Source: Lachnospiraceae bacterium (lineage in GTDB: Bacteria > Bacillota > Clostridia > Lachnospirales > Lachnospiraceae). From it: a stretch of DNA of 5,780 nt. This document shows positions 1 to 5,075 of the stretch, piece by piece (position 1 is the first letter of the stretch; every line of letters begins with the position of its first letter). The stretch covers positions 1-5,780 of the forward strand of contig JAJPZP010000010.1 of NCBI GenBank assembly GCA_021204285.1, read 5' to 3'. The position numbers and the translations under genes were made by a program. The notes under the pieces were generated by a model, which saw nothing but the letters and a program-made list of their open reading frames with translations, was not told the DNA's origin and did no database searches.

Positions 1-593
1 GCTTCATGGATCGCAGGCAGCTTCTCAAGGTGCCGAAACTCGGGCCGAAGGCCTTCGAGCAGTGTGCCGGTTTCCTGCGCATCACGGGAGGGAAAAATCC
101 GCTCGACGCCACGAGCGTCCATCCGGAGAGCTACGCGGCGGCGACGAAGCTTCTGAAAAGCCTTGGCTATTCGGCCGACGATATCACGAAGGGCGGCCTG
201 CGCGGAATCTCCGCCAGGGTCACGCAGCCGAAGAAAACAGCGCAGGAGCTGGAGATCGGCGAGCTTACCTTGCAGGACATCCTGCAGGAGCTCGAAAAGC
301 CCGCCCGCGACCCGCGCGACGAGATGCCGCGCCCGGTGCTGCGCAGCGACGTGCTCGGTATCGAGGATCTGAAACCCGGCATGACGCTCAAAGGCACCGT
401 GCGCAATATTATTGATTTCGGCGCGTTCGTGGACATCGGCGTCCATCAGGACGGACTCGTGCACATCTCCCAGATGTCCGACCGCTATATCAAGCATCCG
501 CTCGAGGTCGTGAAGGTTGGCGACGTGGTAGAGGTGAAGGTGCTGAACGTGGACGCGGCGAAGAAACGCATCGGGCTGACGATGAAGCTGTGA
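1..593 (+). CDS. tex: Tex family RNA-binding transcription accessory protein, C-terminal part (5' end outside window)
   Basis: The reading frame is open to the left edge (first full codon at 3), so this is the last ~196 codons of a protein that is usually 700-800 residues long. The start of the visible part carries a helix-hairpin-helix signature (LLKVPKLGPKAFEQCAGFLRI region, about 15-80), followed by the Tex-typical NPLDATSVHPESY segment. An S1 RNA-binding domain fills the end (about 369-590; LKPGMTLKGTVRNI, then GAFVDIGVHQDGLVHIS and a terminal KRIGLTMKL). Tex is a cytoplasmic nucleic-acid-binding protein of housekeeping type that affects transcription. The nuclease-like YqgF and N-terminal domains lie upstream of the window. 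The ATG at 6 is internal to the conserved HhH region and is not the start. Codons here end in G/C more often than in the genes that follow. No clear terminator follows the TGA at 591-593. Family identity is secure. Confidence 0.96.
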   Translation, partial: FMDRRQLLKVPKLGPKAFEQCAGFLRITGGKNPLDATSVHPESYAAATKLLKSLGYSADDITKGGLRGISARVTQPKKTAQELEIGELTLQDILQELEKPARDPRDEMPRPVLRSDVLGIEDLKPGMTLKGTVRNIIDFGAFVDIGVHQDGLVHISQMSDRYIKHPLEVVKVGDVVEVKVLNVDAAKKRIGLTMKL

Positions 594-669
594 GACGCTA
601 CCATGCGACATCTGCAAGACATTGTCGAAGCAGGGTATAGACTCTTTTTGATCCCGGACAAAAAAATTG

Positions 670-716
670 CCTCTTGTTATCATACTCCTTTGGGAGTATA
701 ATAACCGCAAAAGAGG
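670..716. promoter_or_regulatory. Operator-like inverted repeat over the promoter
   Basis: Arms at 676-688 and 693-705 pair at 12 of 13 positions (only 681/700 mismatch) around a 4-base centre TTTG. The core is ATACTCC/GGAGTAT. A further perfect 6-bp pair, CCTCTT at 670-675 with AAGAGG at 711-716, extends the dyad asymmetrically and touches the Shine-Dalgarno sequence. Because transcription probably starts near 709, the left arm is not transcribed, so this acts as a DNA site rather than an RNA hairpin. The obvious candidate ligand is the XRE-type HTH protein encoded at 1387-2040. That pairing is inference from position and from the usual autoregulation of such modules. Confidence 0.65.
674..702 (+). 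promoter_or_regulatory. Sigma-A-type promoter of the DUF3990/HTH pair
   Basis: A perfect -10 hexamer TATAAT lies at 697-702. A -35-like TTGTTA (4 of 6 consensus bases) lies at 674-679, with an optimal 17-base spacer. A start of transcription near 709 would leave a leader of about 20 nt before the ATG at 729. Both hexamers lie within the large inverted repeat at 670-716, so a protein bound to that repeat would block RNA polymerase. Confidence 0.75.
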
Positions 717-721
717 AGGTG
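713..721 (+). promoter_or_regulatory. Shine-Dalgarno site that fixes the DUF3990 start at 729
   Basis: GAGGAGGTG lies 7 bases before the ATG at 729. This strong site shows that 729 is the original start, upstream of the amber codon at 777-779. The ATG at 843 is not the original start. Confidence 0.8.
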
Positions 722-728
722 ACGTTAC

Positions 729-1406
729 ATGACAAAAACACTTTACCATGGTTCCTCCCATATCATCCGGCAGCCGTAGTTTGGGTACGGAAAAGTCTAT
801 AATGACTATGGACTGGGTTTTTATTGTACGGACAGTCTTGAGATGGCGAAGGAGTGGGGCATAGGAAAAGACAGAAATGGTTACGCCAACTGTTATGAGT
901 TAGACTGTGACGGGCTGCATATCCTGGATCTGAACGCTGAGGAATACTGTATTCTCCACTGGCTGGCGGTACTGCTGGAAAACCGGGAATTTGATGTGCC
1001 ATCCGGTCTGGCGTTGGAAGCCAGAGAATATATTCTGGAAAGATTTCGCGTTGCATATGAGAGCTATGATGCGATCATCGGCTATCGGGCGGACGACAGT
1101 TATTTTTCCTTTGCGCAGGACTTTATCAATGGTACAATTTCTTACCGGCAGCTGAATAATGCCATGCATCTGGGGAAATTGGGGCAGCAGTTTGTACTGA
1201 AAAGCCGTCAGGCTTTTGAGCGCATTCGGTTTCTTCGCAGCGAAGTGGCAGACAGCTCCGAGTGGTATGCAAAGAAGACACTGCGGGACAAAACGGCGCG
1301 CAGGGAATATTTCAGTGTCGAACGTGGACGGCGGCAGCGAGGTGATCTGTATATCACCCAAATCATGGATGAGGAGATGAGAGCGAATGATCTGCGCCTA
1401 CGATAA
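729..1406 (+). pseudogene. DUF3990 (ADP-ribosyltransferase-like) gene interrupted by one in-frame TAG
   Basis: Read from the ATG at 729, the frame gives MTKTLYHGSSHIIRQP, then TAG at 777-779, then continues FGYGKVYNDYGLGFYCTDS without any further stop to the TAA at 1404-1406. The two parts together make a 225-codon gene. LYHGS (codons 5-9) and DYGLGFYCT (26-34) are signatures of DUF3990, which I recall being placed in the ADP-ribosyltransferase-like superfamily. The tail carries the conserved-looking RGDLYITQIMDEE. The damage is one base (CAG, GAG or AAG to TAG); no frameshift is seen. Initiation at the ATG at 843 would give 187 residues, but it would lack both N-terminal signatures, which in ART folds help bind NAD, and no good ribosome site precedes it. 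The last 20 bases overlap the HTH gene downstream. Alternatives are amber suppression or a sequencing error. Family call is fairly secure; inactivity is inference. Confidence 0.82.
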
Positions 1407-2040
1407 GGTTTATCTGGACAAGGCTCGTACTGCGCTGGGGCGGATGCTGGATTTTGCAGTATACGACCTGCACTATGAGCTCTCTTCATTTTTTGAACTG
1501 TTCATCGAGTCGGGCGTTTCCGGGCGGTTTGAAAATGGAGATTTTCATCTGCTCGTCGGCATGTCCGGCGTGGAGCTGGCTTACGAAGTACTGGACTGCG
1601 CCAAAGTGCCTTATGAGCGAATCAAGCCTGATTATACCCTGGAACGCAGTGCGGAATACTGGACGGGCTGGGCGCTGGCTTACTATCAGTGGGAAACGGC
1701 GCTCAGTTTTGCCAGGATTATTCGAGCAGTTCCTATCCAGGAGATATTGAGCCTGTACTCGCCCTACCATGAAATGGATATCCGGCAGTTCTGTGATAAG
1801 ATGAATGAGCTGTACGGAAAGGCAAACCCGGAAACAAATCTGAAGCGCCTCCGGCAATCCGCAGACTTAAGCCAGCGCGAGCTGGCTGAGTTGTCCGGCG
1901 TTCCGCTGCGCACGATCCAGCAGTACGAGCAACGGCAGAAAAACATCAACAAGGCGCAGGCGGAGTACCTGGCCATGCTAGCAAAGGCACTGTGCTGCGA
2001 GATGGAAGATTTGCTCGAAAGGACAGTACGTGTCTCATGA
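1387..2040 (+). CDS. HTH (XRE-type) regulator with uncharacterised N-terminal domain; DUF3990 partner, antitoxin-like
   Basis: A protein of 217 residues. Residues about 151-212 form an XRE/Cro-like helix-turn-helix (LSQRELAELSGVPLRTIQQYEQ, with the recognition helix near 172-182). Residues 1-150 form an acidic, aromatic-rich domain of unknown function with the stretches AYDKVYL, LVGMSGVELAYEVL, YWTGWALAYYQW and YHEMDIRQF. I recall this domain from clostridial proteins encoded beside DUF3990 genes, but I know no domain name for it. The start at 1387 is preceded by GAGGAG at 1371-1376 and overlaps the DUF3990 gene by 20 bases in another frame, so the two are translationally coupled. The order toxin-like then HTH, with an operator-like palindrome at the shared promoter, fits an autoregulated toxin-antitoxin-like module. 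The N-terminal domain might bind and neutralise the ART partner; this is inference. The gene is intact although its partner is broken. Confidence 0.85.
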   Translation: MICAYDKVYLDKARTALGRMLDFAVYDLHYELSSFFELFIESGVSGRFENGDFHLLVGMSGVELAYEVLDCAKVPYERIKPDYTLERSAEYWTGWALAYYQWETALSFARIIRAVPIQEILSLYSPYHEMDIRQFCDKMNELYGKANPETNLKRLRQSADLSQRELAELSGVPLRTIQQYEQRQKNINKAQAEYLAMLAKALCCEMEDLLERTVRVS

Positions 2041-2055
2041 CAGGATGAAATAAGA

Positions 2056-2094
2056 AACGGCAGCCGCGCAGGTTAAACCCATACGGCTGCCGTT
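2056..2094. terminator. Probable bidirectional terminator between convergent genes
   Basis: A perfect 11-bp inverted repeat, AACGGCAGCCG at 2056-2066 and CGGCTGCCGTT at 2084-2094, encloses a 17-base loop that holds a small GGTT-A-AACC dyad. On the minus strand the stem is followed by TTTCTTATTTC, a fair U-rich tract for the gene ending at 2114. On the plus strand the tail (TTGATGTTATTATAT) is weaker. It lies 15 bases after the HTH stop and 19 bases beyond the opposing stop. Confidence 0.75.
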
Positions 2095-2113
2095 GATGTT
2101 ATTATATACGGAT

Positions 2114-3226
2114 TTATTCATCACAGCGAAACACGATCCGGTTCGACGTCCAGGAATTCGTCAGGTACTCCACCTCGACGACCGTGGCGTCGTCCGGCAC
2201 CTCGAAGGTGACAGTTCCCTGCGCCTTGTGGCCGGAGGAGATTGTTGCGCTCAGGCCATCACTGCGGAAATAGCTCTGCTCACAGTTCAGTCCGTCCGCA
2301 TAGCAGTCGAACTCATAGATGCTGACATATTCGTCGCTGTCGCCGGTGTTCTCAAACTCAAAGATGCAGGTGACATAATGGTATCCGCTTTGCGGCTGAT
2401 AAAAATCGCTGTAGCTGGTATCGGTCTCACAGGAGAGATAGCTGATGGTGAGGCTGCCAGTCTCGATGACATCCCCGACGGAGAAGGCGTCTTCCGATGC
2501 CGCTGCACTTCCCTCGAGCACATAGCCGGAATCCTGCTCGCCTTCGTACAGGAAAGTGATCTTGTCCGCGGTGAAGTAGTTGGTCGTATATTCCACCTCA
2601 ATGATCTGTGCATCTTCCGGCACGGTGAAATAGATATAACCGGAAATGGAGCGTCCCGCGGAGAGCGTCGCGGACAGGCTGTCGTCAGCACTATAATACA
2701 TATCGACGCTGTAGCCGTCGGCGTAGCACTCAAAGCTGTAAAAACTGATGGAGTCGTCCGAAGTTTCGGACTGATTTTCAAAGGCAAACTGGAGATAGAT
2801 ATACTGATATCCCTCGTCCGGCTGCAAAAACTCATTTTCCTCCTGGTATACACCGCTGGACATGTAGACGATCTTCATATCGCCGTCCATCAGGATGTCT
2901 CCCACATGGTATTCGGTCTGTACATCTGCTTCCGCAGCTTCCGCTTCCGCACTGTTCGCTTCGCTGTTTTCCTCTGCCATATCTGTCTCAGCCGTGGTGT
3001 TGGAAGCTGTATCGGCTACTGTTCCCACCTTTTCAGCGGAGTCCTTGTCCCCGTCGCCGGATGAGCCTATGATTGCCAGAAGAAGCAGGACGACGACCGC
3101 GATCACGATCCATTTCAGCGGGCCGCCCCTGACGCGCTTCCTGCAATTCGGACACACCTTTGCGTCGTAGGGAATCTCTGTTTTACAATGTTTGCACTGT
3201 TTGGTTTCCGGTTTCTCTTTTGCCAC
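2114..3226 (-). CDS. Zinc-ribbon membrane protein with tandem DUF4352-like extracytoplasmic domains
   Basis: I place the start at the GTG at 3226-3224 (370 residues), not the ATG at 3298. A CCTCCC (minus-strand GGGAGG) at 3235-3240 sits 8 bases away, and the ATG at 3298 falls inside the -35 hexamer. Order of parts: a four-cysteine zinc ribbon (C11-x2-C14, C25-x2-C28), one membrane helix (about 38-54; basic residues before it put the N-terminus inside), and an acidic, Ala/Glu/Thr-rich linker (55-105). Two homologous beta-rich domains follow (about 106-230 and 247-370), each with a VGDI start, a Q-P-x2-G-Y-x-Y block, an F-x-C-Y-A-D-G block, LSAT-S-G and EVEY-TN. They resemble DUF4352-type surface domains. 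No enzyme motif is seen. It may sense or bind something outside the cell and pass this to the cytoplasmic ribbon. The neighbouring kinase and HTH genes suggest a shared signalling role, which is inference. It converges on the HTH gene at 1387-2040. Confidence 0.8.
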   Translation of the reverse strand: MAKEKPETKQCKHCKTEIPYDAKVCPNCRKRVRGGPLKWIVIAVVVLLLLAIIGSSGDGDKDSAEKVGTVADTASNTTAETDMAEENSEANSAEAEAAEADVQTEYHVGDILMDGDMKIVYMSSGVYQEENEFLQPDEGYQYIYLQFAFENQSETSDDSISFYSFECYADGYSVDMYYSADDSLSATLSAGRSISGYIYFTVPEDAQIIEVEYTTNYFTADKITFLYEGEQDSGYVLEGSAAASEDAFSVGDVIETGSLTISYLSCETDTSYSDFYQPQSGYHYVTCIFEFENTGDSDEYVSIYEFDCYADGLNCEQSYFRSDGLSATISSGHKAQGTVTFEVPDDATVVEVEYLTNSWTSNRIVFRCDE

Positions 3227-3269
3227 AATCTTTTCCTCCCCTGGCCCTGCCGGGCTGATATTCGAGAAA

Positions 3270-3298
3270 AGTGTAGCATCCGGTATCCGGAAAGACAA
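3270..3298 (-). promoter_or_regulatory. Candidate promoter of the zinc-ribbon/DUF4352 gene
   Basis: On the minus strand a -35-like TTGTCT (3298-3293) and a -10-like TACACT (3275-3270) are separated by 17 bases. Each matches consensus at 4 of 6 positions. The spacer contains CCGG-ATA-CCGG (3290-3280), a short dyad that could be a regulator site. This placement gives a leader of about 36 nt to the GTG at 3226. The gene may therefore be transcribed separately from the HTH gene upstream. Confidence 0.45.
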
Positions 3299-3324
3299 TC
3301 CCCCAAAACGGTGGAAAAACTGAC

Positions 3325-3786
3325 TTATTCGAGACAGGCGGTGCTCCGCAGTGGGGGCAGCTCGTGGGAGAGCAGCAGTTCATTCACCTTGTCGATTTCA
3401 TAGATTTCCCGGTTCAGCGCGATCATCAGGACGGCGTCCCGGGGAATCTTTGCGTATAATTCTGACATCCCGTAGAGCTTCAGCGCCCGCTGCGTCTCCT
3501 TCAGGCTGAGTCTGGCCGCAAAGCAGAGCCGGAGAATGTAATCTCTTTGTTTTGTGTTTTTCTCCTGTGTCAGAAGGCGGTAGCCGTAGCGGTCGGAGAG
3601 CTCCGCCCGCTCAAAAACCTCCCGCTGGGTCAGGTTTTTCTGCCAGATGAGCGCGCGCATGTAAGCAGAAAAGGCATGGTCTTCTGCAAACAGGTCGTCC
3701 GCGTAAGTCTCAAAATACTGATCGATTTCTTCTGACTTCAGCTGTTCCAGTACGTGATCCAGGGCGTCGGTAGTCTTTTGTTTCAT
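3325..3786 (-). CDS. Small HTH protein encoded divergently from the Ser/Thr kinase
   Basis: A 153-residue cytoplasmic protein with no membrane segment. The start ATG at 3786 is preceded on the minus strand by GAGG (3797-3794), 7 bases away. An XRE-like helix-turn-helix lies at about 39-105: LTQREVFERAELSDRYGYRL, then QRDYILRLCFAARLSLKETQRAL. This is followed by a conserved-looking tail, LYAKIPRDAVLMIALNREI (110-128). The SDRYGY motif and the R-D-A-V-L-x-x-A-L tail recall clostridial HTH proteins that I remember encoded near Hanks-type kinases; this is recollection, not a search. The gene shares a 77-bp region with the kinase, so it may repress the kinase, or its activity may be set by phosphorylation. 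It lies 98 bases upstream of the zinc-ribbon gene on the same strand. DNA binding is supported by motif only, and the exact family is not known to me. Confidence 0.72.
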   Translation of the reverse strand: MKQKTTDALDHVLEQLKSEEIDQYFETYADDLFAEDHAFSAYMRALIWQKNLTQREVFERAELSDRYGYRLLTQEKNTKQRDYILRLCFAARLSLKETQRALKLYGMSELYAKIPRDAVLMIALNREIYEIDKVNELLLSHELPPLRSTACLE

Positions 3787-3863
3787 TGGCTTTCCTCTTT
3801 TTTCTTTCTTATCAGAGTGTTATAATAAGTCTGTTTCCGATACAACGATGAGGGGGTGTTTGC
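3787..3863. promoter_or_regulatory. Divergent promoter region of the HTH and kinase genes
   Basis: Plus strand: an extended -10, TGTTATAAT at 3818-3826, gives transcription starting near 3833. There is no good -35 (only a T-run around 3798-3803), as is common with extended -10 promoters. The kinase ribosome site AGGGGG (3851-3856) precedes its GTG by 7 bases. Minus strand: TATAAC (3824-3819) or TATTAT (3827-3822) overlaps the same bases. A possible -35 TTGTAT (3845-3840) has a short spacer, so this promoter is weaker. Overlap of the two -10 elements would make the promoters mutually exclusive. The CTTAT/ATAAG arms (3808-3812, 3825-3829) might form a regulator site. Confidence 0.5.
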
Positions 3864-4949
3864 GTGAATCTTTCGGATGAGCTGGCGCTGTCCTACTATA
3901 AAACGGTGGCGGAGATCGCCGCCGGTCATTCCGCCTGGCTGGTTCAGCATACGCAGACGAAGAAGTTTTATGTCCGAAAGCAGCTTCGCGTCTATCATCT
4001 GGATGTCTACCGGTCGTTGCAGGCGAAACCGGTTTCCGGCATTCCGCGTATCGAACTCCTTGTGGAAGAGGAAGACGGCTTGACGATCATTGAAGAGTAC
4101 ATGCAGGGCGACACGCTGCAGGAGCTGATCGAGCGGGATGGCTCTCTGCCGGAGGAGCGCGCGCTCGAATACGTACTTCAGCTCTGCCGGATCGTCGCAG
4201 GTCTGCATCATCGGGATCCGGTTATCATCCATCGCGATATCAAGCCGTCCAATGTCATCATTTCGCCGGACGGCATGGTCAAGCTGCTGGATCTCAATGC
4301 CGCGAAATATGAGAAGCCGGAGCAGTCCCGGGACACTATGCTGCTGGGAACGGCGGGCTTCGCCGCGCCGGAGCAGTACGGCTTCGCTCCCTCTGGCGTC
4401 CAGAGTGACCTCTATGCTATCGGCGTATTACTGAATGTGCTGCTGACCGGAAAACTGCCCACCGAGAAGGAAGCGGTGGGTCGGCTCTCGCCCATTATCC
4501 GAAAGTGCACCGAGCTCGACCCGGCCAACCGTTATGCCAGTATAGATGAGCTGATACAGGCGCTGGAACGCATCAGGATTGGAACCACCGGGACTGCGAA
4601 CCGTCATACGCGGACATGGCGGTATTATCTGCCGCCCGGGTTCCGCAGCGGCTCTCTTGCGCATATGTTTCTCGCATTTTTTGGCTATATCTTTATCATT
4701 CTGATTAGTCTGTGTATCGAGGTGGAGAATGCGACGCCGCTCACGCTGGCCATGAATCGCGTCACGGTGTTGCTGATCGCGCTGGCCATCGTCTTTTTCT
4801 CGGCGGATTATCTGGGCGTTCAGGCCAGTTTGCCCCTGACCCGCAGCAGACATCAGACGGTTCGGCTGGTCGGGATTGTATTATACGATATCCTGATCAT
4901 GGTGGCTCTGGTGATGGCTCTGGCAGTGTTTGAATCGCTGGTAGGCTGA
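3864..4949 (+). CDS. Membrane-anchored Hanks-type Ser/Thr protein kinase with three C-terminal membrane helices
   Basis: A 361-residue protein starting at a GTG with a good ribosome site. The kinase domain spans about 10-237: an unusual glycine loop with only one glycine (AAGHSAWLV, 19-27), the ATP lysine in VRKQL (K39), hinge EEYMQGDTL (77-85), catalytic loop HRDIKPSNV (123-131), metal motif DLN (143-145) in place of DFG, activation/P+1 segment GTAGFAAPEQYGF (162-174), SDLYAIG (181-187), and DPANRY (219-224). The catalytic Asp, Lys and Asn are all present, so it should be active. After YYLPPGFR (254-261) come three hydrophobic helices (about 266-285, 300-318, 333-356), which keep the kinase at the inner face of the membrane. 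PASTA domains, usual in PrkC/PknB, are absent, so the input is unlikely to be peptidoglycan by that route. DxN with GTxGxAAPEQYGF is, as I recall, a common clostridial subfamily. Substrates are unknown; the divergent HTH protein is a candidate. Confidence 0.92.
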   Translation: MNLSDELALSYYKTVAEIAAGHSAWLVQHTQTKKFYVRKQLRVYHLDVYRSLQAKPVSGIPRIELLVEEEDGLTIIEEYMQGDTLQELIERDGSLPEERALEYVLQLCRIVAGLHHRDPVIIHRDIKPSNVIISPDGMVKLLDLNAAKYEKPEQSRDTMLLGTAGFAAPEQYGFAPSGVQSDLYAIGVLLNVLLTGKLPTEKEAVGRLSPIIRKCTELDPANRYASIDELIQALERIRIGTTGTANRHTRTWRYYLPPGFRSGSLAHMFLAFFGYIFIILISLCIEVENATPLTLAMNRVTVLLIALAIVFFSADYLGVQASLPLTRSRHQTVRLVGIVLYDILIMVALVMALAVFESLVG

Positions 4950-4964
4950 AAGTATGGTTTTACG

Positions 4965-5075
4965 CTACTTCCTTGTATTGTATATATACATACTCGTAAA
5001 TCCGTCTGCGATATTCGGAATACGGACTTCATCATAGCTCTCCGGCAGATAATTAAAAGGTATCCAGCTGATCAT
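4965..5075 (-). CDS. Doubtful 36-residue ORF overlapping the end of the nuclease gene
   Basis: On the minus strand an ATG at 5075-5073 opens MISWIPFNYLPESYDEVRIP, followed by NIADGFTSMYIYNTRK and TAG (4967-4965). It overlaps the last 23 bases of the YhcG-type gene in another frame. The composition reads like real protein. However, the only AAGGAGG lies 19 bases upstream of the ATG, which is too far for normal initiation, and the length is below what can be judged. It could be a leftover C-terminal piece of a lost gene. I recognise no family. Confidence 0.2.
   Translation of the reverse strand: MISWIPFNYLPESYDEVRIPNIADGFTSMYIYNTRK
4979..5029. repeat. Short dyads in the convergent region (weak terminator candidate)
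   Basis: TGTATATATACA at 4979-4990 is a perfect 12-bp palindrome. AAATCCGT (4998-5005) pairs with ACGGACTT (5022-5029) at 7 of 8 positions around a 16-base loop. No U-run follows on either strand, so intrinsic termination for the kinase (ending 4949) or the nuclease gene (ending 5053) is not well supported. These are the only structured elements seen in 4950-5052. Confidence 0.3.

Noticed and set aside
603..701. A 32-residue ORF between tex and the DUF3990 gene
   Set aside because: It has no ribosome binding site, runs through the promoter and palindrome, and matches no family I know.
676..705. The palindrome as a terminator for tex
   Set aside because: No U-run follows the stem on the plus strand. 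Its centre holds a perfect TATAAT correctly spaced from a -35, which favours an operator/promoter.
843..1406. A separate 187-residue gene starting at the ATG at 843
   Set aside because: This ATG is codon 39 of the DUF3990 frame. The true ribosome site and conserved LYHGS and DYGLGFYCT motifs lie upstream, so it is the downstream part of an interrupted gene.
2093..3064. A 323-codon open frame on the plus strand opposite the zinc-ribbon/DUF4352 gene
   Set aside because: It is the antisense shadow of a clearly real gene. The minus-strand protein has a zinc ribbon, a membrane helix and an internal domain repeat. The plus-strand translation has no recognisable motif and would start inside the terminator region.
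3227..3298. An ATG start at 3298 for the zinc-ribbon protein
   Set aside because: The extra 24 residues have no conserved character and cover a plausible promoter. The GTG at 3226 has a strong ribosome site at proper distance, directly before the zinc ribbon.
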